The notes under the pieces are model-generated. The model searched no databases and was not told where the DNA came from. It saw only the letters and a program-made list of their open reading frames with translations. This document shows positions 8,627 to 16,120 of a stretch of DNA of 64,000 nucleotides, one piece after another; the first letter of the stretch is position 1; each line of letters opens with the position of its first letter. The position numbers were made by a program, and so were the translations under genes. Location: assembly GCA_964491915.1 (NCBI GenBank), contig CAZBHS010000012.1, positions 60,186 to 124,185 of the forward strand. The letters are read 5' to 3'. Source of the DNA: JAHELQ01 sp964491915. GTDB lineage: Bacteria; Acidobacteriota; Aminicenantia; UBA2199.

Positions 8627-8869
8627 ACGGCAACCATTATTGACACCTTCAAAATGCTTCCGCCTGAAGCTCAACGGGAAGTATCCGATTTTATTGAATT
8701 CATCGCCGGCAAATATCTCAAAAAGAAAGCCGGGGAAGTATGCGCCAAAGAAAAAATTCTCAAATTCTCAGGCTCATGGAAAGACATGGATGAAGAGGAC
8801 TTTCAAGATTTTTTAAATGTTGTCCACGAAAGGCGTAGAAATTTTTTTTCAAGAAGGCGTGAGTCGTGA
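8627..8869 (+). pseudogene. VapB/DUF2281-like antitoxin, first copy, start codon lost
   Basis: The reading frame matches the intact antitoxin at 9837-10079 along its whole length (MLPPEAQREVSDFIEF, then KILKFSGSW and a basic RRRNFFSRRRES tail). The position of the start codon now reads ACG instead of ATG (8627-8629), although the AGGAG site upstream is kept. Translation could begin only at the internal ATG at 8654, which would remove nine residues. The following toxin copy is clearly broken, so this is probably a decaying module, although a shortened antitoxin that protects against the intact toxin is possible. Confidence 0.65.
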
Positions 8870-8985
8870 ATGAAGCGATAATCGATACCGACATTTTATC
8901 GAGATATCTTCGGGGCCATAAAAAAATAGAACAAAGATTCGAACAATATTTAGAATCCCATTTTCCCTTGAATATAATGGTTTGA
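8866..8985 (+). pseudogene. VapC-like PIN toxin remnant with internal deletion
   Basis: The first 37 codons correspond to the intact toxin at 10076 (IIDTDILSRYLRG, then the QYLES segment). The frame stops at 8983-8985, and the bases right after it (8984-9001) match the last codons of the intact gene (ending in ENWCE). About 290 bp of the middle, holding the remaining catalytic acidic residues, is missing. The GTG start overlaps the antitoxin stop as in the intact copy. It cannot encode a working PIN nuclease. Confidence 0.75.
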
Positions 8986-9072
8986 AAATTGGTGTGAATA
9001 AATCCCAGGCTCTTCAAGGCATTTACTTCTCTTTTTTGTAAACGGTGTTGAGGGCAGGTCGCGTCTGCGCTC

Positions 9073-9101
9073 TTGAAAAAGCGTTTTGGTAAATCTATAA
9101 T
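9073..9101 (+). promoter_or_regulatory. Promoter directly abutting lipoprotein start
   Basis: TTGAAA and TATAAT with a 17-bp spacer; the -10 box ends 6 bp before the ATG at 9108. No Shine-Dalgarno sequence lies between them, so the transcript would start at or next to the ATG (leaderless). Confidence 0.55.
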
Positions 9102-9107
9102 ACCGGT

Positions 9108-9701
9108 ATGAATGGAAACTATAAACTGTTGTTGGTGGTGATTCTGTTGGTGTTCGGCTGCTCCTGTAGTCAAGAGGTGGATATGGGGGCCGAGTTCGCG
9201 ATGGCGGTGAATGGGATGCCCTTGAAGGTCAAACTGGGTGATACGATCGCCAAGATCCGGGAAATAGAGAGCGGGTTTGGGGCACAGGCTGAATTTAAAG
9301 TGCTGTTTCCTCTCAAATCCTTCAATCCCATAAAGGTGCGGGGTTTCGAGCTACAATTCGAGCCGGGAAAGATCACGTTGGGGGAAGAAATCATCGCTTC
9401 CGCCGGAGACGAGGATTACTCGCTGCGCATGAATTATTTCCCCACCCTCGGTCACCGTTTGAACGAAGGCAAGATGCTCACCTTCTCCTCACGCCACAGA
9501 CAGGGGTTCGTCAAAGTACGTTTCGACCGCCTCGACCCCAGAATCGACGGTCGCCTCTCCGGCGAGATTGTCGAGGCAGTCCTCTACGCCTATTACGAAG
9601 CCAACGATCCCATGGAGGAGTTCAGCGAACCATCCTCCCCCAAAAAACTCCACATCGCCCACTTCCCCTTCGACACCGCCTTCATCTACTCCCCCTTCTG
9701 A
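9108..9701 (+). CDS. Lipoprotein of unknown function
   Basis: The 197-residue protein has a lipoprotein signal: hydrophobic LLLVVILLVF followed by GC at residues 17-18, which would be cleaved and lipidated. The mature part is a single beta-rich domain with conserved-looking blocks (LGDTIAKIREIESGFG, FELQFEPGKITLGEE, RIDGRLSGEIVEAVLYAYYE). I do not recognise a family. It lies between the two toxin-antitoxin copies. A shortened second copy lies at 13160-13331, in which the start is joined to the C-terminal third. Start choice rests on the signal peptide and the promoter-to-ATG geometry. Confidence 0.75.
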   Translation: MNGNYKLLLVVILLVFGCSCSQEVDMGAEFAMAVNGMPLKVKLGDTIAKIREIESGFGAQAEFKVLFPLKSFNPIKVRGFELQFEPGKITLGEEIIASAGDEDYSLRMNYFPTLGHRLNEGKMLTFSSRHRQGFVKVRFDRLDPRIDGRLSGEIVEAVLYAYYEANDPMEEFSEPSSPKKLHIAHFPFDTAFIYSPF

Positions 9702-9791
9702 GAATGGTTTTGGTTTGGGGCGAACAGGGGACGAACTGGGGGATAGGATGGAGTTCTGCGCTGTTGATCAAATGTTTTTAAACTCGATCTG

Positions 9792-9820
9792 TTGATATAA
9801 TAAGATGATAAGGTTATAAT
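9792..9820 (+). promoter_or_regulatory. Sigma70-type promoter of intact TA module
   Basis: TTGATA and TATAAT separated by 17 bp. Transcription would begin near 9827, within the AGGAG ribosome binding site region, giving a very short leader. Autoregulation by the antitoxin is usual for such modules, but no clear operator palindrome is visible. Confidence 0.65.
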
Positions 9821-9836
9821 ATTGCAGGAGAATAAA

Positions 9837-10079
9837 ATGGCAACTATAATCGAAACCTTCAAAATGCTTCCGCCTGAAGCTCAACGGGAAGTATCCGATT
9901 TTATCGAATTCATCGCCGACAAATATCTCAAAAAGAAAGCCAGGGAAGAATGCGCAAAAGAAAAAATCCTCAAATTCTCAGGTTCATGGAGAGATATGGA
10001 TGAAGAAGACTTCCAGGATTTTTTAAATGACGCCCAAGAAAGGCGCAGAAATTTTTTTTCAAGAAGGCGTGAGTCTTGA
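9837..10079 (+). CDS. VapB/DUF2281-like antitoxin
   Basis: The 80-residue protein opens with ATIIETFKMLPPEAQREV and DFIEFI, the pattern of DUF2281/VapB-type antitoxins (proline pair followed by an amphipathic helix), and ends in a basic, flexible tail that would wrap the toxin. The ATG at 9837, 7 bp after AGGAG, is preferred to the in-frame TTG at 9822. Its stop overlaps the toxin start by 4 nt, the usual coupling that keeps antitoxin in excess. A degraded copy lies 1.2 kb upstream. Confidence 0.8.
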   Translation: MATIIETFKMLPPEAQREVSDFIEFIADKYLKKKAREECAKEKILKFSGSWRDMDEEDFQDFLNDAQERRRNFFSRRRES

Positions 10080-10480
10080 ACGAAGCGATAATAGACACTG
10101 ACATTTTATCGAGATATCTTCGAGGCAATCAAAAAATAGAAGAAAGATTTAATCAATATTTAGAATCCCATTATTCCTTAAATATAAGTGTATTAACTTA
10201 CTACGAAATAATAAGCGGTTTAAAGTATAAAGATGCTAGAAAGCAATTAGGCTTCTTCATGGAGTTTTGTAAATCAGTATCGGTCATCCCCATGACAGAG
10301 AGCTCTTCGCAGAGATCTGCTGAAATATACGCTTTGCTGAGATCAAAGGGGGAGATTATTGATGATGTCGATATTTTGATCGCGGGAATTTGCCTCGAAG
10401 AAGACTACATCCTCGTAACGAATAATACAAAACATTTTTCCCGTATAGACGGCTTGCAAATTGAAAATTGGTGTGAATAA
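10076..10480 (+). CDS. VapC-type PIN-domain RNase toxin
   Basis: The 134-residue protein has the PIN signature in order: IIDTDILSRYL (first Asp), YYEIISGL (Glu), DDVDILIAG (Asp) and a TNNTKHFSRIDGL ending typical of VapC. These residues coordinate Mg2+ for RNA cleavage; VapC proteins usually cut tRNA or rRNA. The start is a TTG overlapping the antitoxin stop (10076-10079). Length and motifs are complete, so it is probably active and held by the antitoxin just upstream. Confidence 0.88.
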   Translation: MNEAIIDTDILSRYLRGNQKIEERFNQYLESHYSLNISVLTYYEIISGLKYKDARKQLGFFMEFCKSVSVIPMTESSSQRSAEIYALLRSKGEIIDDVDILIAGICLEEDYILVTNNTKHFSRIDGLQIENWCE

Positions 10481-10640
10481 ATATTAAGCGCCGTAAACCA
10501 ATAATATTGAAGTGAACGAATCCTGAGCTCGCACTCGGGGATACGCTATCTCCCGTTTCTTGACGTTGAAGCTTATCTGCTTCATCATCCAACTATCATA
10601 ACCTACGAATCAAATTCGCACCAGTCCTCTTTTTTCCGGG
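10481..10640. other. Intergenic, no recognisable element
   Basis: Between the toxin stop and the long repeat of the beta-helix genes I see no gene or structured element. Confidence 0.4.
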
Positions 10641-11162
10641 GGATAACCGGTGGGTGATGTAATATAACCGGCGGGTTATGTTGGGGGGGGGGATTGGTGG
10701 AGGTGGGGCTTGGAGAGGTTGATGAGACGGGGTTTGGAGGGGAGGATGGTTTTGGCATGAGGGTTGCTTATGTAGTTTGGTAATGACGGATTGGCCGGTG
10801 GCCATGATGGTTGTTTCGGAGGTTATGATGTTTTTGATGAGAAGAAGACGCTCTTATTTTATTGTATTATCCGTAATGGTGGCGGCGCTGGGGGCTTCCG
10901 TTGGATTCGCCGCCACTTTTACGGTCAACTCGATGGGGGATTCGGTGGATGTGAATCCCGGCGATGGGGTGGCGGTAGACGGCGACGGGATGTGCACGTT
11001 GCGGGCCGCCATTATGGAGGCCAACGCTTTGTATGGGGTGGATGAGATCGTGCTGCCTGAGGGAATTGTCGTACTCTCCATCGAAGGGTATGGCGAGAAT
11101 GAAGGCCGGGAGGGGGATCTGGATATCTTCTCCAATGTGACCATTCGCGGGGCCGGGAAAGA
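10641..11162 (+). repeat. Long direct repeat, copy A (promoter plus 5' end of beta-helix gene)
   Basis: About 520 bp nearly identical to 13532-14053. It covers the upstream region and the first ~110 codons of the gene. The main differences are the G tract (10 G at 10683-10692 here, 8 G in copy B) and scattered changes just after it. The proteins stay similar beyond the repeat but the DNA diverges abruptly, which suggests a recent gene conversion or recombination event. Confidence 0.9.
10643..10679 (+). promoter_or_regulatory. Twin palindromic operator-like motif, copy A
   Basis: Two near-identical 16-bp imperfect palindromes (ATAACCGGTGGGTGAT at 10643 and ATAACCGGCGGGTTAT at 10664) are spaced 21 bp apart, two helical turns, so a regulator would contact the same face. 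The same pair precedes the second beta-helix gene at 13534-13570. Confidence 0.45.
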
Positions 11163-13083
11163 TGTGAGTATTATTGACTGCAATGAGATCGACCGGGTGT
11201 TCCATATTCGCGGAGAATGGAATGTGACGATTTCGGATCTTACTGTCAAGAACGGCAAGGCGGAGAAAGGTTTGAGCTATTCCGATGGAAATAATCCCGA
11301 TGAAAAAGCGGGCATGGGGAAACATGGCGGTGGGATTTTGAATGTCAGCGGCATTCTTATATTGGACCATGTGACTATGGAAGAGAATGCCGGCGGCAGC
11401 GGCGGCGACGCCCAATATAATTGTGGAGCCGGAGGTTGGGGCGGCGGCGTGTTCAACACCGGGCATTTTACAGCCACTCATTGCATGTTTTTAGATAATT
11501 GCGCCGGTGACGGTGGTTATGTGCAAAAATATAGGGGGAGTCGTAGCGGTTGCAGCGTAAACGATCGGCTGGCATCGATTACGAATTGGCCTGGCCGGGG
11601 GGGCAGTGGCGGTGGAATTTGCAATTTCCAGGGCTCGATCCTGCTGGAAGATTGCCGGTTTGAGAAGAATTCCTCCGGTCGTGGCGGAGACGGTTATGGA
11701 AGTTATTTTTGCGGCGGGCATGGCGGCGCTGTGTACAATCAGGGCGGCGACATGATCATTCGTAGAACCGCAATTTGTAAAAATTGTGGCGGTAGTGGCC
11801 GTGGATATGAAGAGGCGGGGAACGGTGGTTTTGGCGGCGGAGTCTTTACGTCGGACGGCGACGTATTAATCGAATGTTCTCTCTTTTATAAAAACGGAGC
11901 CGGCTGGGGCGGCATATACTGGGGCTGCGGCGGCAGCGGCGGCGGTCTTTATTCCTGTCGGTCCCAGGTCAGGCTCGTGAACACCACATTCAGCGAAAAT
12001 CATACCGGAGAAGGTAAGCCCTATGGCGCGGGGGGCGGTGTGTGCCAGATAGACGGGAAGGTGGAGATGGTGCATTGCACTGTGGTTAGCAATCGTAGTG
12101 GACGATCCAATGACCCAACCACTATGAGCTGGGGCGGCGGCGTGTATGGCGAAAATGTGTGGGTGAAAAACAGTATTATTTCAGGCAATCAGGTGGGAAT
12201 GTACGGCTGGGGAAATGATTTTTGTGGAACCTTTCATTCGTTGGGATACAATATACTGCGTGACCTGTATGGTTGTAAGCTGGAGGGAGATTTTACCGGC
12301 AGTATTTCTGAGGTGGATCCAATGCTCAAGTGGCTGGGGGATAATGGTGGCAACTCGATGACACACGCATTGGAGATTGGAAGTCCGGCTATTGACGCGG
12401 CGGATCCGGAGTCGGCGGTTAAAATCGACCAGCGGGGGGTCAGCCGGCCCAAAGACGGGGATAGCGACGGTAATTCGCGGCCCGATATGGGGGCGTATGA
12501 GCATACTATCCCGTCTGCCGCTATAACAGCTCCCTCCGATGGGCAATCGGTTTGGGGACGGGTGAATATTGTCGTCGATTGTTGCGATACTCATTGGGTG
12601 GAGTTTTACGTGGACGGGAATAAAGTGTTCACGGACAACGATGCTCCGTTCGAGTTCGAATGGGACACCACCGCCTATTCAAACGGGTCTCATCGTGTGC
12701 AGGCTCTGGCTCGCGACCGGATGGTGCAATCGGCCAGGGACGAGATGACCCTGACTGTGGACAATGTGTTGATCCGTTGCAAGGCTGAACGCCGGTCGGA
12801 GAGCGGTTGGTTGGTGCGAAAAGATGTCCCTGCGGTGGATGTTGTCGTGAATTACAGAGGGGGTGCGTGTATTGATTGTTTCTCGGTGCAACGCAAGGTA
12901 GGGGGACGTGAATTCCTGGATATCGCGCAGATTTCGCCCTCTGAACTAGAGGACGGATCTTATACGTATATTGATTCTTCCCTTGATAGAGAGGATCGGA
13001 AGAAAGGTGTCAAATACCGGATCATGGCGCGTGAGAGCGACGGCTCCATGGCCGGACTCTCCAATGAAGCGCGATTGTTGTAA
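10828..13083 (+). CDS. Secreted CSLREA-type right-handed beta-helix protein A
   Basis: About 751 residues. The chosen ATG (10828) lies 5 bp after GGAGG and gives a signal peptide (basic RRRR followed by a hydrophobic core to about residue 27). Next comes a CSLREA-like domain (CTLRAAIMEANA). A long glycine-rich parallel beta-helix follows, with many GGGGV/GGAVYN turns, to about residue 540. It ends in DMGAYEH, the usual close of a choice-of-anchor Q module. A bacterial Ig-like domain (VEFYVDGNKVF to about residue 640) and a Fn3-like domain (YRIMARESDGS) end the protein. It is probably a cell-surface or secreted adhesin-like protein. No sorting tail is visible. Confidence 0.85.
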   Translation: MFLMRRRRSYFIVLSVMVAALGASVGFAATFTVNSMGDSVDVNPGDGVAVDGDGMCTLRAAIMEANALYGVDEIVLPEGIVVLSIEGYGENEGREGDLDIFSNVTIRGAGKDVSIIDCNEIDRVFHIRGEWNVTISDLTVKNGKAEKGLSYSDGNNPDEKAGMGKHGGGILNVSGILILDHVTMEENAGGSGGDAQYNCGAGGWGGGVFNTGHFTATHCMFLDNCAGDGGYVQKYRGSRSGCSVNDRLASITNWPGRGGSGGGICNFQGSILLEDCRFEKNSSGRGGDGYGSYFCGGHGGAVYNQGGDMIIRRTAICKNCGGSGRGYEEAGNGGFGGGVFTSDGDVLIECSLFYKNGAGWGGIYWGCGGSGGGLYSCRSQVRLVNTTFSENHTGEGKPYGAGGGVCQIDGKVEMVHCTVVSNRSGRSNDPTTMSWGGGVYGENVWVKNSIISGNQVGMYGWGNDFCGTFHSLGYNILRDLYGCKLEGDFTGSISEVDPMLKWLGDNGGNSMTHALEIGSPAIDAADPESAVKIDQRGVSRPKDGDSDGNSRPDMGAYEHTIPSAAITAPSDGQSVWGRVNIVVDCCDTHWVEFYVDGNKVFTDNDAPFEFEWDTTAYSNGSHRVQALARDRMVQSARDEMTLTVDNVLIRCKAERRSESGWLVRKDVPAVDVVVNYRGGACIDCFSVQRKVGGREFLDIAQISPSELEDGSYTYIDSSLDREDRKKGVKYRIMARESDGSMAGLSNEARLL

Positions 13084-13159
13084 TGGGAATTGAGAGAATG
13101 GAGGGGATCCGAAGGATATAAAAAGTTGAAAAAGTGTCGGCTGGGGATTATATGGCGGT

Positions 13160-13331
13160 ATGAATGGGAACTATCGACCCTAGAATCGACGGTGGCGTCA
13201 AAGGCGAGATTGTCGAAGCAGTCCTTTTCGCCTATTACGAAACCAACGATCCCATGGAGGAGTTCAGCGAACCCTCCTCCCCCAAAAGGCTCCACATCGC
13301 CCACTTCCCCTTTGACACCAGATTCACCTGA
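13160..13331 (+). pseudogene. Lipoprotein fragment (remnant of a 9108-type gene)
   Basis: The first bases (ATGAATGGGAACTAT) match the start of the lipoprotein gene at 9108, and the rest (from about 13177) matches its C-terminal third, including EANDPMEEFSEP-type codons, with a frameshift at the junction that gives an immediate TAG. About 400 bp of the middle is missing. A TTGAAA box and a TATATG-like -10 box sit upstream at the same distance as in the intact gene. Confidence 0.75.
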
Positions 13332-13347
13332 ATACAAAGCAAACGTT

Positions 13348-13479
13348 CTACGTTGACAATAAACCCAGTACAACCAGTCCTCGATCAATGAATTGTGACT
13401 TGCGTTCATATTCGTTCAGTTGGTCTTTGTACAACTTGAGTTTAGCCTTCTTCAGCCAATCTCCGTTTGTGTTCTCCAT
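13348..13479 (-). CDS. Possible 43-residue peptide, uncertain
   Basis: An open frame encodes a lysine-rich amphipathic N-terminus (GDWLKKAKLKLYKDQLNEYE) and a short hydrophobic end. It looks protein-like, but there is no Shine-Dalgarno sequence. It may be a fragment of a longer lost gene. No family is recognised. Confidence 0.2.
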   Translation of the reverse strand: MENTNGDWLKKAKLKLYKDQLNEYERKSQFIDRGLVVLGLLST

Positions 13480-13531
13480 GAAGTATTGTAATTGGAATTG
13501 TTAATTTTTTCAATAAAAAAACGACAATCAA

Positions 13532-14053
13532 GGATAACCGGTGGGTGATGTAATATAACCGGCGGGTTATGTTGGGGGGGGATTGGTGGAGGTGGGGGAT
13601 TGGAGAGGTTGATGGGGCAGGGGTTTGGAGGGGAGGATGGTTTTGGCATGAGGGTTGCTTATGTAGTTTGGTAATGACGGATTGGCCGGTGGCCATGATG
13701 GTTGTTTCGGAGGTTATGATGTTTTTGATGAGAAGAAGACGCTCTTATTTTATTGTATTATCCGTAATGGTGGCGGCGCTGGGGGCTTCCGTTGGATTCG
13801 CCGCCACTTTTACGGTCAACTCGATGGGGGATTCGGTGGATGTGAATCCCGGCGATGGGGTGGCGGTAGACGGCGACGGGATGTGCACGTTGCGGGCCGC
13901 CATTATGGAGGCCAACGCTTTGTATGGGGTGGATGAGATCGTGCTGCCTGAGGGAATTGTCGTACTCTCCATCGAAGGGTATGGCGAGAATGAAGGCCGG
14001 GAGGGGGATCTGGATATCTTCTCCAATTTGACCATTCGCGGGGCCGGGAAAGA
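13532..14053 (+). repeat. Long direct repeat, copy B (promoter plus 5' end of beta-helix gene)
   Basis: Partner of 10641-11162. The G tract here is 8 G (13574-13581) against 10 in copy A. Identity covers the operator-like pair, the start region, the signal peptide and the CSLREA-like domain, then falls sharply. Confidence 0.9.
13534..13570 (+). promoter_or_regulatory. Twin palindromic operator-like motif, copy B
   Basis: Same two 16-bp imperfect palindromes at a 21-bp spacing as at 10643-10679, followed 3 bp later by the 8-G tract. Confidence 0.45.
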
Positions 14054-15968
14054 GTTGACCATTATCGACGCAGCCCAGATCGACCGGGTGTTCCATATTC
14101 GCGGCGGTTGGAATGTGACGTTCTCGGACTTTACCATCAAGAACGGCAAGGCGGAGACCGGCTGGAGTTATCCTAAGGGGGAGTACACCGATGATCCCGC
14201 GGGAATGGGCAAGCACGCCGGCGGCATTCTGAATTATAACGGCATCTTGTCGCTGGAGAATGTGGTGATGGAAGAGAATATCGGCGGCCGCGGCGGCGAT
14301 GCGTCCTGGTATTGCGGCGCCGGCGGTTGGGGCGGCGCTGTGTTCAATACGGGGCAACTGACAGTGAGTCATTGCTACTTTTACAAGAATCGTGCCGGTC
14401 GCGGCGGCGGAGTGTACGGATACGCCTATAGCAGCCTGGAGGCCAAAACCGCTACTCCCTCGCAGATTTACAACTGGCCCGGAAACGGCGGTTATGGAGG
14501 CGGCATTTGCAATCTCCAGGGAAAGGTTGTCATCGATCATTGTGAATTTTTGGAAAATTCCGGGGGCAACGGCGGTAGCGGCTACGGCATGTTTAGCGGT
14601 GGCCATGGCGGCGCTTTATATAATTTAGAAGGGGAAATAACCATTCGCGAATCGTCGCTGTGTAAAAACACCGGAGGTAGTGGCGGCGGATATGAGGATG
14701 CCGGCGGCGGCGGCGATGGCGGCGCTGTCTGCGTCATGAACGGCACATTGTCTATGGAGCGGTGTCTGGTGTATGACAACCAAGGGGGCCGGGGCGGCGG
14801 GTGTTATCAAGTGTCCGGAGGTTACGGCGGCGGTTTGTATCTCTATGCGTCGGATGTCCGGTTGGTGAACACCACCATTAGTTACAATAGTGGCGGCACC
14901 GGTTCTGAAAACGGACGAGGCGGCGGCGTGTACCAGCGAGAGGGCACGTTGGAGATGGATCATTGCACCGTGTATCACAATAATTCAGGAACTCCCGGTC
15001 ATTACACATTCGGCGCCGGCGGGGGCGGAGTGTACGGCGCCAATGTGTTTGTCAAAAACAGCGTCATTTCCGGCAACCGGGTGGGATTGTATGCTTACGG
15101 CAATGATTTCTACGGTACCATGCACTCCCGGGGCTACAACTTGCTGGGGGATCCTGATGGGTGCGATATGCGGGGCGATTTGACCGGCAATATTATCGGC
15201 GAGGATCCTTTGCTCAAAGAGCTGATGGACAACGGGGGCGATTTGATGACTCACGCCTTGGCGCCCGGCAGTCCCGCCATTGACACGGCGGATCCGCAGG
15301 ACACACTCTCCATCGACCAACGGGGCGCCGACCGGCCCAAGGACGGGGATAACGACGGCAGTCCTAGAAGCGATATGGGGGCGTACGAACACGCTTATCC
15401 CTCCGTCGCCATCACAAGTCCCGGCGGCGGACTGGCGGTTTGGGGGCTGGTGGGGGTGACGGCTGATTGTTGCGACGCCCATTGGGTGGAGTTTTATGTG
15501 GACGGGCACAAAGCCTTTGTGGACAACGAGGCGCCGTACGAGTTTCAATGGGACACCACCGGCTTTTTTAACGGGCCTCATCGAGTACGGGCTCTGGCTT
15601 GCGACAAGATGGGGCAAGCGGCGGGGGACGAGGTGACGTTGCATGTGGACAACGCCTTGATCCATTGCTCCGCCGGCCGTAAGCTGGAGCGGGGGTGGTT
15701 GGTGCGCAAAGAGATCGCGGTGGTGGATATTAAAGTGGATCATGACGGGAGCGCGCCTATCGACCGCTATTCGGTGCAACGGAAAAAAGGGGACGGCGAG
15801 TTTCAGGATATCGCTCAATTGTCGCCCGCCGACCTGAGCGAGGGATCTTATACTTATATCGACCTCTCCCTGGACCCGGAGGACCTGCGGCAACCGGTGC
15901 AGTACCGGATCATGGCGCGGCAGAGCGACGGCTCGCTAGCCGGGCTGTCCAATGAAACAGCATTATAA
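13719..15968 (+). CDS. Secreted CSLREA-type right-handed beta-helix protein B
   Basis: About 749 residues with the same domain order as protein A: signal peptide, CTLRAAIMEANA domain, glycine-rich beta-helix, DMGAYEH close, Ig-like domain with VEFYVDGHKAF, and Fn3-like end. The first ~110 residues are nearly identical to A; the helix has diverged, with more GGGGG turns, while keeping the same length. The start at 13719 follows GGAGG by 5 bp, as in A. Together with A and the third copy it forms a tandem family of surface proteins in which the helix faces differ. A role in adhesion or glycan binding is inference. Confidence 0.85.
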   Translation: MFLMRRRRSYFIVLSVMVAALGASVGFAATFTVNSMGDSVDVNPGDGVAVDGDGMCTLRAAIMEANALYGVDEIVLPEGIVVLSIEGYGENEGREGDLDIFSNLTIRGAGKELTIIDAAQIDRVFHIRGGWNVTFSDFTIKNGKAETGWSYPKGEYTDDPAGMGKHAGGILNYNGILSLENVVMEENIGGRGGDASWYCGAGGWGGAVFNTGQLTVSHCYFYKNRAGRGGGVYGYAYSSLEAKTATPSQIYNWPGNGGYGGGICNLQGKVVIDHCEFLENSGGNGGSGYGMFSGGHGGALYNLEGEITIRESSLCKNTGGSGGGYEDAGGGGDGGAVCVMNGTLSMERCLVYDNQGGRGGGCYQVSGGYGGGLYLYASDVRLVNTTISYNSGGTGSENGRGGGVYQREGTLEMDHCTVYHNNSGTPGHYTFGAGGGGVYGANVFVKNSVISGNRVGLYAYGNDFYGTMHSRGYNLLGDPDGCDMRGDLTGNIIGEDPLLKELMDNGGDLMTHALAPGSPAIDTADPQDTLSIDQRGADRPKDGDNDGSPRSDMGAYEHAYPSVAITSPGGGLAVWGLVGVTADCCDAHWVEFYVDGHKAFVDNEAPYEFQWDTTGFFNGPHRVRALACDKMGQAAGDEVTLHVDNALIHCSAGRKLERGWLVRKEIAVVDIKVDHDGSAPIDRYSVQRKKGDGEFQDIAQLSPADLSEGSYTYIDLSLDPEDLRQPVQYRIMARQSDGSLAGLSNETAL

Positions 15969-16083
15969 CGAGGGATTGAGGAATGGTTACAAATATTTGG
16001 GGGAAAGAACGACCGCTAAGGGGATGAACGACGTTTCAAAGCTCATGACGCCTGCCGGCCTCCGGGAAGATCCGGTAACCGGC

Positions 16084-16106
16084 GGGCGGCCCCTTCGCCC
16101 CTTTTT
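16084..16106 (+). terminator. Hairpin with T run before third beta-helix gene
   Basis: GGGCG at 16084-16088 can pair with CGCCC at 16096-16100, followed by a five-T run. It lies about 15 bp before the next start codon, so it may end the transcript of gene B or act as an attenuator of the third gene. Confidence 0.4.
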
Positions 16107-16120
16107 ATACGGAGACGACA

